Shown here piece by piece: positions 37,056 through 48,556 of a stretch of DNA of 64,000 nucleotides (the stretch's first letter is position 1; each line of letters opens with the position of its first letter). Below the pieces are notes generated by a model. That model saw nothing but the letters and a program-made list of their open reading frames with translations, had not been told where the DNA came from and made no database searches. This DNA is from Aspidiotus rigidus. Taxonomy: Eukaryota; Arthropoda; Insecta; Hemiptera; Diaspididae. The position numbers and the translations under genes are program-made. The DNA is taken from contig JAVHKY010000054.1 in NCBI GenBank assembly GCA_035079385.1, positions 16,638,001 through 16,702,000 of the forward strand, written 5' to 3'.

Positions 37056-40000
37056 TCATGAGAATGCTTTTCTCATGCTGCAGGCATCGAGAATAAAGTT
37101 TTTAATATCTTCGTTTTTAAGCCAATCCGCTTTACAAGCTCGAGCTATCAATTTTTTTATGAATAAGAGACCACCAAATCTCTGAAAAAGGAAAAAAAAA
37201 ACGGTATTTTACTTACAATTCTATGTAGGTATACGTTATCAAATCATTAAAACACAACTCGTTTTTTCATATACACATGTAATTTCGGAAAGACGCCAAA
37301 TTGTCCCGACCATAGATCCTTTTACACACTACCCAACGGTAAGTGAAAAGAATAATTGTGCGATTTCCGAGTTTCTCACCACATTTCTTTTCTATCAATT
37401 CTCACCAATTATGCATGTCAAGCTATTATTTACGAATGGTCAAAACTGTCTCAGCCCTTCACTCAATATTTCCCGGATTGTTCCAGGTCGCATTTTTGTC
37501 AGGCACGTTGCAATTTTTCTTCTCTTTCTTTTGGGTTTGGGTTGAGAAGAACCCAGGCATTTGGAGACTCAAACTAGATCTATTAACGGACCCAACTTCT
37601 ATGGAGGAGGAGATCTTGAACCCTCCTTGTTGACACGTTGCCGGTTAGTAGAGGAGATTCCACATCTCTTGGTTAATTTCTACCGTCTTACATGCACGTC
37701 ATACTTGAAAGATTTTGTGCTGGCTCCTTTTGTCAAAGGTGGCGCAAGGGAAACGACTACCCCCTAATAAATTTTGTATCCAAAATTAGTTCACTGAATG
37801 AGCCTTGTTTTGTTGATAAGATAGGGGGGGTGGAAAAAGTATTAATTTGTCAAATGGGAAATGAAGTCCAGACCTGAGTTTATTTGATGACACAATTTAT
37901 CAGTAACAACGATTCTCGATTAAGCCCCGAGTGTTGAAGTATCTGAACCTCTCTCCCATTCTTCAGGTTGATTCTTCCTACTTCTAACTACGGACTCCCA
38001 ATTTCTCCGCTTCACAATTTTTCACCAACCACAAATCCCCTCCTGTACATTTCAATTACAACTGACAACAACTCATACTCTCGCTTAATAAATCCCTCAC
38101 TCTAAATTCTCTTCAACGGATATGACTTCCACAACCTGATATCAGATTTGACTTATCAAAACTTCCAAAATCAATCAAATCCACTTACCATACCTTATCA
38201 GAATTATATGAATTTACTGAATATCTTGAACACACATTATGTATAATGAACGGCTCCAAATCAAACCACAGACCCTCGTATTACTACTCAATGTCAGATT
38301 CCATTATATAACACTGCATCAGTCATCACTGCCAAATTACAGCGATCTTCTCATGATGCCAATCCCACATCTTCTTATCAACTCACTTTCCCCACACACA
38401 ACGCATTTCATTTGTTCATTCATTTTGTTATATCCATAGTGGGAGTTTATTTTATTTTTTGTTATTTAAATAGTTTAAATTTAAAATGGAACGAATAATA
38501 TTTAATAATTAGAATTTTAATATTATTTAGGCCATTTTCGGTATAGAGAAGTTAATTAGCTTTACCAGCAATGAATAATTCTTTCTTTATTACTTTATTA
38601 ATTTATATACTTATAGATGCTATATTCAAATCAATAATGTTTTTCATGTATTGGTTTAATAATTTTTGATAATTATGATTGTCAAGATGTAAATACTGTG
38701 ATATTATTAATAAAATTGGATTTTTAGTAGTTTACATATTTGATAATTAGAATTTTAATTTATGGATGGATAATATATTTTAGGAGATTGTGAACACATA
38801 TTTTTTTATTTAATCTATTTAATCAAGATTAATAATTTTTCCTTTTTAAAAAAGAAAAATGTGGAATGAACATTATTTGTCATTGAAATTGTAATAATAA
38901 AAATCATTCTTGGAATTTGAATTAATATACTATAGTAATCATCATTATGATGATTCAAATTTTAAATTGAAAAATTATTATTACAGATCAAAAAATAATG
39001 AATAATTATTAAAATTATAAAAGTACATTATTTCAATAAATTATATAGGGGCTGAGAAAATTAATATTTCTATTAATTTTAAAATTGATTTTCAATTACT
39101 AATTATATTTTATCACTCTAAATAATTTTATATTCTTTATTATATTATTTTAATGATTTTCAAAATTATTTTTCATTAATTTTTATAATATTTTTTTTTT
39201 AATTGTAATGATTTTATTATGAAAACTACATTAGTAATTTAATCTAAATTTATTCAAGTTTAATTATTTTTATTTAAACAAATTATTTTATTTTGCCCTC
39301 TCTCGCCTCAATCAATATACCAAAATTGCATTTATTTGAATCCCGGTATTAATAGATTTCCCAGAGCATGACACCAACGACTCCGCAGCCAAACATGCTA
39401 CCGATTTCGCAAAAATCACCGATGACATACCTTTTCTGGCAACTGAGTACAAAAATTATAATTGGTCGGCTCTTTCTGGAATAACCAATTACCCAAAAAA
39501 CTTTTAAAAAAATTCATCACCATGGTCATCCTCCATTAAAACGGAATACAACACGACCGATTGACCCACTCTCACTTGCTAAACCCGTACATCCTCTCAG
39601 CCCCTTTTGCCACCCCCCTAATTAATGGAAAATCCGTCGGTCAACCCCTGTTCCCTTCTCCTTCTGCTCCATTCTTCCATAACATATATTCGAGTCTAGC
39701 CTTTTCTTTGAAAAATAACATCAACCTAATCATACTAACTCTACAATATACCTTTCTAATATAAAGTTCTTCCCTTAAATGTAATCTTGGGCCCTATAAC
39801 TTTTAAAATTTACGTTCAGTCGAGTTGATGACCTATGTAGTAATAATGTTCGTAAAAATAATAAATGAATGACTCTTTTAAGGGATGAAGTAGGGCGTCA
39901 ACCGCAATTTTAATACTTACATAAGCCGCACAGGTTGCATAACAATGTTTCATGAATGCTTTGAAGCTAATAATATAACATGCACCGTACATGTCTATCG

Positions 40001-40996
40001 GCGATTCTTCAGATTCTAAAATTAGTTTCTTCTCGGTGTCGTTGTGACTCATTAAGTCTAAGAGGTGAGAATTCAAATGTTCGCGTCTATCTCCCTAGAA
40101 TAAATTCGAAAAATTTAAATTTTGTAGATCTAGCAATAGTATACGTTTGAGTAACTATAGATACTAACCGTAGAATTGCGATTCATGACTATGGGTGTTG
40201 GCCTGGGTTCGTCGTCTCTTATTTTATACGTTGAAGCTTCAAAAGCGTTTCCGTATCTTTCCTTCATTCTGGAAACAGCTTGTTCTTTCCACATGAGGTG
40301 ACCTACCAAACATAAATTCATATTTTTCTCATTCATGATTGCTAACTGAGCCTACTTAGCATTACGTATGTCAAGTTGAGATTAGGCTAAGTGCTTTTCC
40401 AAGAAAAAATTTTCAAATTATTTGGAAACGTAGTGCGTTCCAAGTAAGAGTGTACCGAATTGATAACAGCGTATGTTGGGGTAGGAGTAAAGAGGAACCC
40501 AATTTATGGGCTAGAAGAGCTTTACCATTTTACCAGCAATGATGTTATCAATTCTGTAGACTCTATATTGGGGCGTACCATGGAATTAGTGCCTCACGAA
40601 CAGCATTTGGCTAATTCTCTTGCTTAACCGCCAATAAATAATTACCCTTACGTCTTCTGAATCCAAGTCTTAATGTTCCCTGCCTAAATCCTGCTGGCGT
40701 ATTGTTCGTTTTTATGATAAGCGAATCTGTAGCTGTGTTTTCGTCAACTGATGTCGAACTTTCTGGAAAAGATAAACGGAAAGATCAAATTTGGTGGTAT
40801 CTCCCTTCATCTAGTCACGAAATATAAGTACCGTCGCGTCAATCTAACTAAGAATGATTGAACGTATATTTCTTTGCAACTATAGGATAAAGGAAGGGAG
40901 AAACTGTTGACTTAGCAAACATTCTTCGTCATTACCTGTCTTAGTTCCGATGACAATGCATAACATGAAAATATTGGCATACAATACAAAGTACAT
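37056..40996 (-). CDS. SCW-H: secreted four-cysteine protein, first 5-exon copy
   Basis: Exons 40996-40936, 40762-40652, 40302-40169, 40094-39921 and 37181-37056 give 201 aa. Exon 1 encodes MYFVLYANIFMLCIVIGTKT. Exons 2 and 3 form a long basic linker joined in phase 1. Exon 4 has CYIISFKAFMKHC followed by YATCAAY, which adds a Cys. Exon 5 begins RFGGLLFIKKL and has CKADW and DAC, ending eight residues later. C2 to C3 is 22 residues against 19-20 elsewhere. The last intron is 2.7 kb and holds a strongly AT-rich island and a LINE scrap. This is the boundary copy between the 4-exon and 5-exon halves of the array. Confidence 0.8.
38440..39300. other. strongly AT-rich island inside the SCW-H intron
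   Basis: By eye the AT share rises above that of the flanks, with few G or C bases and no open frame of note. GATAATTAGAATTTTAAT occurs twice, near 38500 and 38740. I could match it to no mitochondrial or transposon gene. It may be an insertion from an AT-rich source or simply a decayed repeat. Confidence 0.5.
39340..39500 (+). pseudogene. probable LINE RNase H scrap
   Basis: The + strand reads HDTNDSAAKHATDFAKITDD, similar to the NE-AD-LAK segment near the end of LINE RNase H domains, followed by a short open stretch. C-rich flanks at 39500-39700 differ from the surrounding DNA. The assignment is weak. Confidence 0.35.
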
Positions 40997-42479
40997 AGTT
41001 TTATTCCAAATATTCGTAGACTACCACATGGAATTATATGAACTAAATTTATCATCAAGTACGAACATTTTACAACGCATTGACCATGCTTTTCGATTTG
41101 CGTTCACAGTAAGAAAATTACGTAGGTATTATTAATGTGGCATCAAGAGATAGGTACTTTGATCAGATTATGATACCGCGAGTCTCGATTTAATGCTTAT
41201 CAATCATCAGTCTAGTCATTTGAAAAAACTAAATGTTGCAAAAATACTCACATATATTAATTATTATTCATGCTGAATTTCTCATTGTGTTTGGGATGGG
41301 TTCCAACACACATCCTACTCCCAATCAGCAAATTTCTGAGCTAATAGCTCAAACTAATTACCTTTGAAGAGAGACGGATTAGCCTTCATGACAAAATTAT
41401 TTCATCGGTTTTTTTGATAATTTTTGAAGTTGAAACTGTAAGAGCTAGATTATGAATGAGTTTTCATTTTTTCTTTCTCATTTTTACATAATTTCATTCT
41501 AATTATAAGCTGGAGCAGATGAGTACCTATATTTATAAGATGAAATTAGAAGTATAACAACAAGTAATTTAGTTTAATTTTCTTCGTCGGAAAAGGTAAT
41601 GTTCACAATAAAGAAAGATGTTGATTTTGCAGTAATTTCGAACCATATTGTTTACGTTATATTCATTTGATTATTTTAATTTAAAACCCACTCTATACCT
41701 ATTCTTCTTTTTTTTTTCTCTCTTCAGCGCAGAACCCACTATCTGTTTTGTTCTATTTTGGGAGAGCGCACGTTTAGAAAACTTCCGCGTAAGCATTGAA
41801 TTGTGATGATCTAATCATCTTGTGACGTCATCAACCTTAGTTACGTTAGATTTTCCCCTGAACATAGAAAATACCGAAATACACCTATATGCAATGATTT
41901 TCCCAAAAGACTACGAGATGCAATAAAACCCACCCTTTCCTGGAGGCGGCCAAAAAATCCCCAGTCAGTCATCGAAGTCTTTGAGTTCATGCTTGATGCC
42001 ATGCCCACTTTTAAAGCCCACTTGACATACATGGCATATTATGCAGGAACAGGTGCGGCTATGAACTCCTTTCATACATTTCAGTAGTATCTATTATCAC
42101 AAGCTTTAGCTCAAGGTACCCGCGAACATAGTGACGAAAGTACAGAGGCGATGCGACGTCATCTGTTGCAGGGCCTATTATGACATCAGAGCAAGCATGG
42201 CTCGTGTACTGTCCCCTGCACCTGCGATGGCTAGTACAGCGCAGATTGGAGGTACCATACTGAAAGCACCTAATTTCCACTACATATCAACGCAACGGTG
42301 CGATGGGGATAAAAGGGCAATCAATTACCCGTACCAATGTCCGGCACCAATGGAGAAAGAAAACAAGGGTAAGATTGAATGTGGAGTGGGAGTAGAATAT
42401 GAAGTTAGAGTTGAGTGACAACGGCAGATGGGTCCACTTCCTCTTTCTCTCCATCTAATCGAGGCTGGCGATCAAGACA
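40997..42479. other. intergenic, upstream of SCW-H
   Basis: No gene is supported. From about 41760 on, composition becomes more balanced and open frames on both strands appear, probably old transposon sequence, without a motif I can name. Confidence 0.45.
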
Positions 42480-42720
42480 GACCCCACCTTCTGAAGCAGT
42501 TAATGAATTAGCGGGCATAGTCGCTTCCAAGCGTACTTGAAGAGTTGTGACCGAACCCCTCTTGATCACGATAAGGAGAGCTCGAAACACGTATTCCTTG
42601 ACTGCCCGCTATTCATCAAAAGTAGACCATTAGACTGGAGCACAACCGCCATCCATCACATTGACCATAAGTCAAAAGTTATGGAAAGAACAAAACCTCT
42701 TCTTCAGAGAGATTGAATAT
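42480..42720 (+). pseudogene. non-LTR retrotransposon C-terminal scrap
   Basis: The + strand reads ELAGIVASKR and, after a frame change, SSKHVFLDCPLFIKSR at about 42575-42625. The His-Val-x-x-x-Cys-Pro ending with a preceding E-S is typical for the zinc-finger end of R1/Jockey-like LINE proteins (C-C-x-HVL-x-CP-F). Too little remains to say more. Confidence 0.45.
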
Positions 42721-44142
42721 GAGGGCTCATGAATTTAGGTTTGAGCTTTCCAACCCACCAAAACATAACAATAAGATGTGCGTGCCCCAATCCATTAGAA
42801 GGGAAAGGCTTAGTCAACTCAAATGAAGAGAGTTCTTCCTTGTCACCCTATCTGGAGGCTCATCCGAATCCCTATGGTCGGAGCGACCGGGTACGTCTTG
42901 GGGAATCCACCGCTAGAATAAGATGTTTCGTGAGACCCTTGACGGCTAGGTTCTAAATATGCTTATTTTGCACGATAAAATAGCTCCACACTGTAAGTGG
43001 TTATTGGACCCCCCTCCCCCCCGAGTAAAAAAGTGGAGTAATTTTTTTACGTCACTTGGAATGGGGGAGAGCGAATCTCCAGGAGCCATCATCAGAAAAC
43101 GTCGGCGTTCGACTTCGATGACGTCATTAACCTAAACCAGGTAAGGTACGTTGCTTAGGAGAATTTTTCTAGGCTAAACTGTGAGGAAGCTTGGGTTTAC
43201 CAAAAGATGAGACGTATTTAACCCCATATAATATTTTGTACGTGTAGCATGCGTTTCCGAAGAGGGGCACAGATCAAGAGCTTGAAGAAAATACTCCCAA
43301 AAAAGGTGAAATTGAAAACGTGCATAATTAATATTAGAACAACTGTTTTCAGGGAGCAGCGGTGCCTGCGGGTTCCCTACTGTCATTGCGTAGTTTTAAC
43401 TGGCCTCATTATTATTTTTTTTCTTCTCAATTGTTCACCATCCGCCGTCCGACAGTTTTTTGACGACTTTGGAGAATTTCAACTTTCGTGGTATAGGTGG
43501 GAGGGAAGAGACTTGAAAAAATCCCGATAGTCGAGCTCTGGGAAGGAGACTTGGAGACATCTCGACTAGTGAGCTGCACATAACAAGGGGGAGGGTCGGA
43601 AAAATTTGGTCTTCCAGGCTGTAACTTTGGGAAATTTTGATTTTCGAGTTATTATGTCAGAATCGGGTGATCGTTCATCCATTCGAGCATTCCGTTTGTC
43701 CAACCTTGACTCGCAAAACAGCAAAATTAATTGACGACCGGCTAGAACTATTCCTTTCTTCATATGAAAACTGACTACCTACTTTGTCTACGAGTGCCGG
43801 TATAGAAAAACAACGATTTTCAGTCCTATTCTCAATATAAAAAGCGTCCTACAAAACAAATTCCGTATAGAAACACGAAAAATCGTAGACGACTAAGATT
43901 TTTCATGATTTCACTCGGACGAAAGAATTTTGAGATTAGGAAAGGTTCTGATTCTGTTACCCCCTCCTCTCGACTAAGCCTTTCAAACATTTTCAGTGCA
44001 CGGAATTAGCCTTACAATTGATCCGACGGAAAAATTTTGATCAATTTTCCTCTCGCACTCGACCTTACGTCTGTAGAAAGACAATCACCTCAGTTTTAAT
44101 TAAAGGTCATGATAGCAAAAATGTCCTTCAAAAACTTATTAT
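42721..44142. other. intergenic with non-coding interspersed repeat
   Basis: No gene. From about 43030 to 43620 it contains pieces such as GACGTCAT, ACTTGGA and GAAATTTTGATTTTCGAGTT, which recur near 34.2, 46.7, 47.0 and 49-51 kb. Poly-C/GC-rich tracts lie near 43010. Confidence 0.4.
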
Positions 44143-45570
44143 TCATAATGCATCAGTATCAAAAGTGAATCTGTGCCTACAGGTGCTTTCAAAAATGTAA
44201 GTTATATTTTCAACATTCAGCCATTCTGCCCAACAAAGTCTACTCAAGAAATTCTTCATCACTTTAGTACCTCCATGATTCTGTGAAAAAAACAATAGAT
44301 CAAATTATATTATCAGTCATGGAAGATAAAAATCGTTGATTATGCTCCAATATTCATACGTAAAATAACATACGGAGTTATCAGAACAGCAATTCACCTC
44401 CTCCTCTCCCCTATTATAAAAAATAGTCTCTGTTTCGAGTGTTTTTCTGAACAATTTTTTGATCTTTAGGTTGACTCACGAGACTTACAGGTGTGGTCAA
44501 TTTAAAGGGACCACTTTTTCATTTTTGAATATATGTAGTTCAAGAAGAAATAGGGTACTTATAGTCTTAGCAAAGAAGTTGACAGAAAACGAAAACCGCT
44601 GTAAATCTCAGTATACAAATATGCGATGAATGGAAGTATGGTGAATAATTTAGGATTTCAGTCCCCATGGACTGAATTATAATGATTACTTACATAATAA
44701 GCATAATTACAGTGCTTCATAAATACTCTGAAAACCTGCATATAACATCCATCTAAGCTCCTCGGGCGCTGATATGTCGAATTCAGAAGATTCTTTTTGA
44801 GTTCATCATTACCAGAAAATAGATTCAAAAAATGGGTATAAAATAAGGTGAGTCGCTCTGCTGGCTGCAAAAAACAAAGTCACACGACACAGCCAAATAC
44901 ATTCAATCAAAGTCGATGATATAATATTTTCAAATATCAGAAGAAATGATACTAACCGTCGGATATCTGTGTTTCCTGAATATTTTTTTGAATTTCACCT
45001 TCCTTTTCTTGTGTCTCCATCCAGCTCTACCTTTTCGACGCGACTTAGTTTGTCCAGTTACTATTAAGTTGGTCGCTAAGGAGATACTCGTACTATAATT
45101 AGCCACTAGGTCTCTCACTCCTGAACGTAATAATATTAATTCTGTTTAAAAGGATTCACAGAATAAATTCCAAGAAAAATATTTCAGTCGAAAACATAGC
45201 TGACGAACTTACTTTTAATTTCATCGTCCGAGAGTTGAAAAAGATGTCGCTCCTGAGTGTTCATATCAATTTTAGTAGTTTTGCACGCAAACGTCGCATT
45301 TGGTATTGCTGCAAATCATATACAAATTCAATAATAAATTTATGAAAAGTATTTTGGCGATTCTACTCTCATTTTCTTCGCATGTTATAGCAAAAATTTA
45401 ATGACCCCCCTTAAACGTTAGCTAGTTTTACCATTTAACATCTCACAATTCCATCATTATGTGTATCAATTCGACTGGAACATACGAGTTCGAACACTGA
45501 AGACAATTCATTCCTCACCTATACTAATATCACATGCGAATAACATAATCGTGCACAGAATAAAAACCAT
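44143..45570 (-). CDS. SCW-I: secreted four-cysteine protein with basic linker exon
   Basis: Exons 45570-45519, 45308-45213, 45120-44957, 44864-44694 and 44280-44143 give 206 aa. Exon 1 encodes MVFILCTIMLFACDISI. Exon 3 encodes a stretch dense in Lys and Arg (KSRRKGRAG then HKKRKVKFKKIF) ending RYPT. Exon 4 has FSGNDELKKNLL and CYMQVFRVFMKHC then NYAYY. Exon 5 starts NHGGTKVMK and has CWAEW and ESTC, ending TDAL. The basic exon is shared with SCW-J and L in position and tone but not in exact sequence. It could bind nucleic acid or membranes, or be cleaved as a propeptide. None of this is shown. Confidence 0.85.
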
Positions 45571-48556
45571 ATTTTTCTACCTAAAATTTTAATGCGTTTT
45601 CGTATCTATCAGACTGGTATGAATTTATTGATAAGACTCTACACCTATAATTAGAAAAGGAACCGAGCCGAGTCGAGTCGACATGTACAGAAGCAAGAAA
45701 TTTAGCAAAAAGAAACCTTTTCCATTTTCTGAGGCCTACGATTCTCGACGTACAAGGTAAGGCTCATACACTCAGTGATTGCTCGCAGTTTGAAGTCACC
45801 TTTTTTTTAAAATTAAATTATTGTGTACAAATTCAAACTTTTCACGATGGAGAAAATTAAGATCATATTCTATGTTTCTACAATTAAAAAGATTGAATCA
45901 ATAGCGTTCAGACACAATTAGCAAAGACATGAGACAAATCAAACTAAGCCGAGACAGGAGGAGCGAGACCCAGCCACCTAGCGCCCTCCAATTCTCATTT
46001 CAGGTTAACATGTATACCTACCAATAATTGGTCTGATCATGACGCTGATGTCATTGGGATAGTCCCTACATGGGTTGATATCATCGGGTTCAAAGACAAC
46101 GTCAGGATAGGCCATGGGATCTCCTTGTTCCGCTCTAGCGTCTCGATATAGAGCGCTTCTCTTTAGTGCGATCCTCGTCTGAGTGCGGATTTTCATCAGT
46201 TTGCCTGTCTAAATGTATTTAAAATCACCTCTATCTAGGGCGACCGAAACCTCGGTTCAATAAAATTGATTAAATATAATTCCCAACTTAACAGAATTTG
46301 TCATTTTGGGTACATTTTGGACCACTTATTGGCACATTCACTCATCTCAATGCTTCCGAAAATTTTCGAAGCACTTATTAGCTCTCCAAATAATGAAATT
46401 TTTGCAAAACATCCCATTTTGAGCTTGAAAATATGCTCAAAACCGCCAAAATCATTATTTTCTTTACAATGGGAACCTATGCGGCAAATTTTCATCACGT
46501 ATGGATACTTTTTTTTTTCTTAACGTATCATTTTTCCACAACCTCCATATTGTGAGAACCTCGGCATAGTGCGATCCCTCCACTCGCACTATATCGAGGC
46601 TTTACTGTATGCCTTTTTTAGCGTCTTTTCTAGGGGGTATTTTAAAGAAATTTTCGCGAACGTGTGTGTACCCGACTTTGATGACGTCATCATTGTAAGT
46701 TGGGTCAAGTCACGGAACTTAGAAGAATTTCGACTTCTGAGCTATCTATGACAATAGAGGAGTACTTAGAAATATAAGATAGGAGGGACACTTTGAGAAA
46801 ACGTTGACTTTCGAGTTATCTCCTATAGTTAGGTCAAGGTATGTGACCGACCTACTGGACGACGAGTGCGTCCAACTTTGGTGACGGGACTTCAAAAAAA
46901 TGTTGACTCTCGGGAACTTGAAAAAATTTGACTTCCGAGTTTTACGTAGCAATTTGCAATGATATCTAAATTTTTTTTGACATGGATATGTTTTGAGGCC
47001 AGGATCACTCTGAAATTATCGTAGGGACTTTGAAAGATTTCGACTTTGCTACCTTAGGATCTGTGTCCTTGGTCTTCACTATTCTTCAAACAAAAGAAAT
47101 TCCTCTTCCTTATTAGCTTATGGAGTCTAAAGAAAAGATCCATGATGATTCAATATTCACTATTTTTTTTCAGTAGGCTGTGGCAAGACTTATTTATTTA
47201 TTTATTTTAACGAGCATTTCAGCTACCTATTGGGCTATTTACTCGACGGATTACAAGTTATTTTGTGTAATATGGCGGGAGTTATACATTTTATAAATAT
47301 CTGTTTCTTCTGTATGGAGGTATTATGGAAGTCTCCATTTTTATCATGGGTCGACCATGATTCCCTTTTTTTGTTTCAGTAGATAAGATCGGAGACTCCA
47401 AAAGCTTAGATTACCTAGACTTTCGAGCTTTTAGTAGTACGATTTGCTTTTTGTCACATAAAAATTTTATTGGCTAGTGAAGACTGCTCTCCTCTCACAC
47501 ATCAACCAAATGCCGATCGTTCGTTAGTACATAATATACTGGTACAGCGCTAAAGAGTGCATACTTGCTAAATTTGATGCTGACTAACTTATGATGTATG
47601 GTTGCACTATCGTTAAAATTTCCATACCATCTTCTCGTACGTTTTCAACTTCAAATGGTGAACAACACCTAGCTAGGAAATGAACACCACTCTCAAGCCA
47701 ACGTTAGGTTTATATCTGTTGGCGTCTCCACGCCTATTGGGAAAGGCGAAAGAGTAATTTTCCCCTGGGTCTGTTTTTATTTTTTAGGGAGGGCTCGGAT
47801 TTAAGAAGATTGAGCATTAGAAATACCTGAGCGGTAGAGTTTCTGAGGCTAGACAAGTCTACATTTCTTTAGCTCATTTAATATACTCCAAGCGCTCGGT
47901 CGAAATAAATCTCTCAATATTTTAAACAGGATTTCGCATACGTCGTAATTGAGAAGTTTGTACCGAACCACATGAATGAATAGGAGCCAAACAACTGACA
48001 GTTCCAGATGTCCACAGAAATGCAGATAGATCTGTAAGATTGAGCTTTTGGGTAGGGGTAAATTCGAAGAAGGTCCACAAAATATAATTTTGTTTCTAAA
48101 GATTCTATTTGTCCCATTTTGGGTTTTTGGGTAGGGTAGGAAGTACCTAGCCTTTTTAATATTTAACACCTATCATTAAGAATCAGAATTGGGAAGAAAT
48201 TAAGTCCTAGGAATGACCACAAGTCTTGAGATTTTTTGCGATCTACGGATTACAGGTATGAAAAAAGAACTAAATACGCACTGTACACGCATTCACTTCG
48301 TATATTAGTATTACTTCTTTTATAATTTTGATTAGGAATTCTGCGGTAAAAATAATTTTACACATCGAAAAATTCTATTTTGTAGAAATTACAGAAGTAC
48401 ATCATTCTTGTATTACTCAACCGACTGTCTGTTTTATCCTTCGAGTTTTTTCTATTCTGACACTGTTACTCAATCTCAAATCATGATGTGACTCGATTCT
48501 CATTCATTATGAAATGTTCTTCTGATATCGAGGAGTCTTCAACCAAATAAGATCCA
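45571..48556. other. intergenic with interspersed repeat copies
   Basis: No gene is recognised across 3 kb. The segment 46610-47200 contains several imperfect copies of a phrase like ACTTGGAAAAATTTCGAC followed by TTTCGAGTTAT, mixed with GATGACGTCATC, seen again at 43.0-43.6 and 49-51 kb. The segment 47840-48170 has open frames on - without motif. No C-x11-C exon was found here. Confidence 0.45.

Noticed and set aside
38440..39300. Nuclear copy of mitochondrial DNA
   Set aside because: AT content would fit, but no mitochondrial gene or rRNA stretch could be recognised. Left as an unknown AT-rich island.
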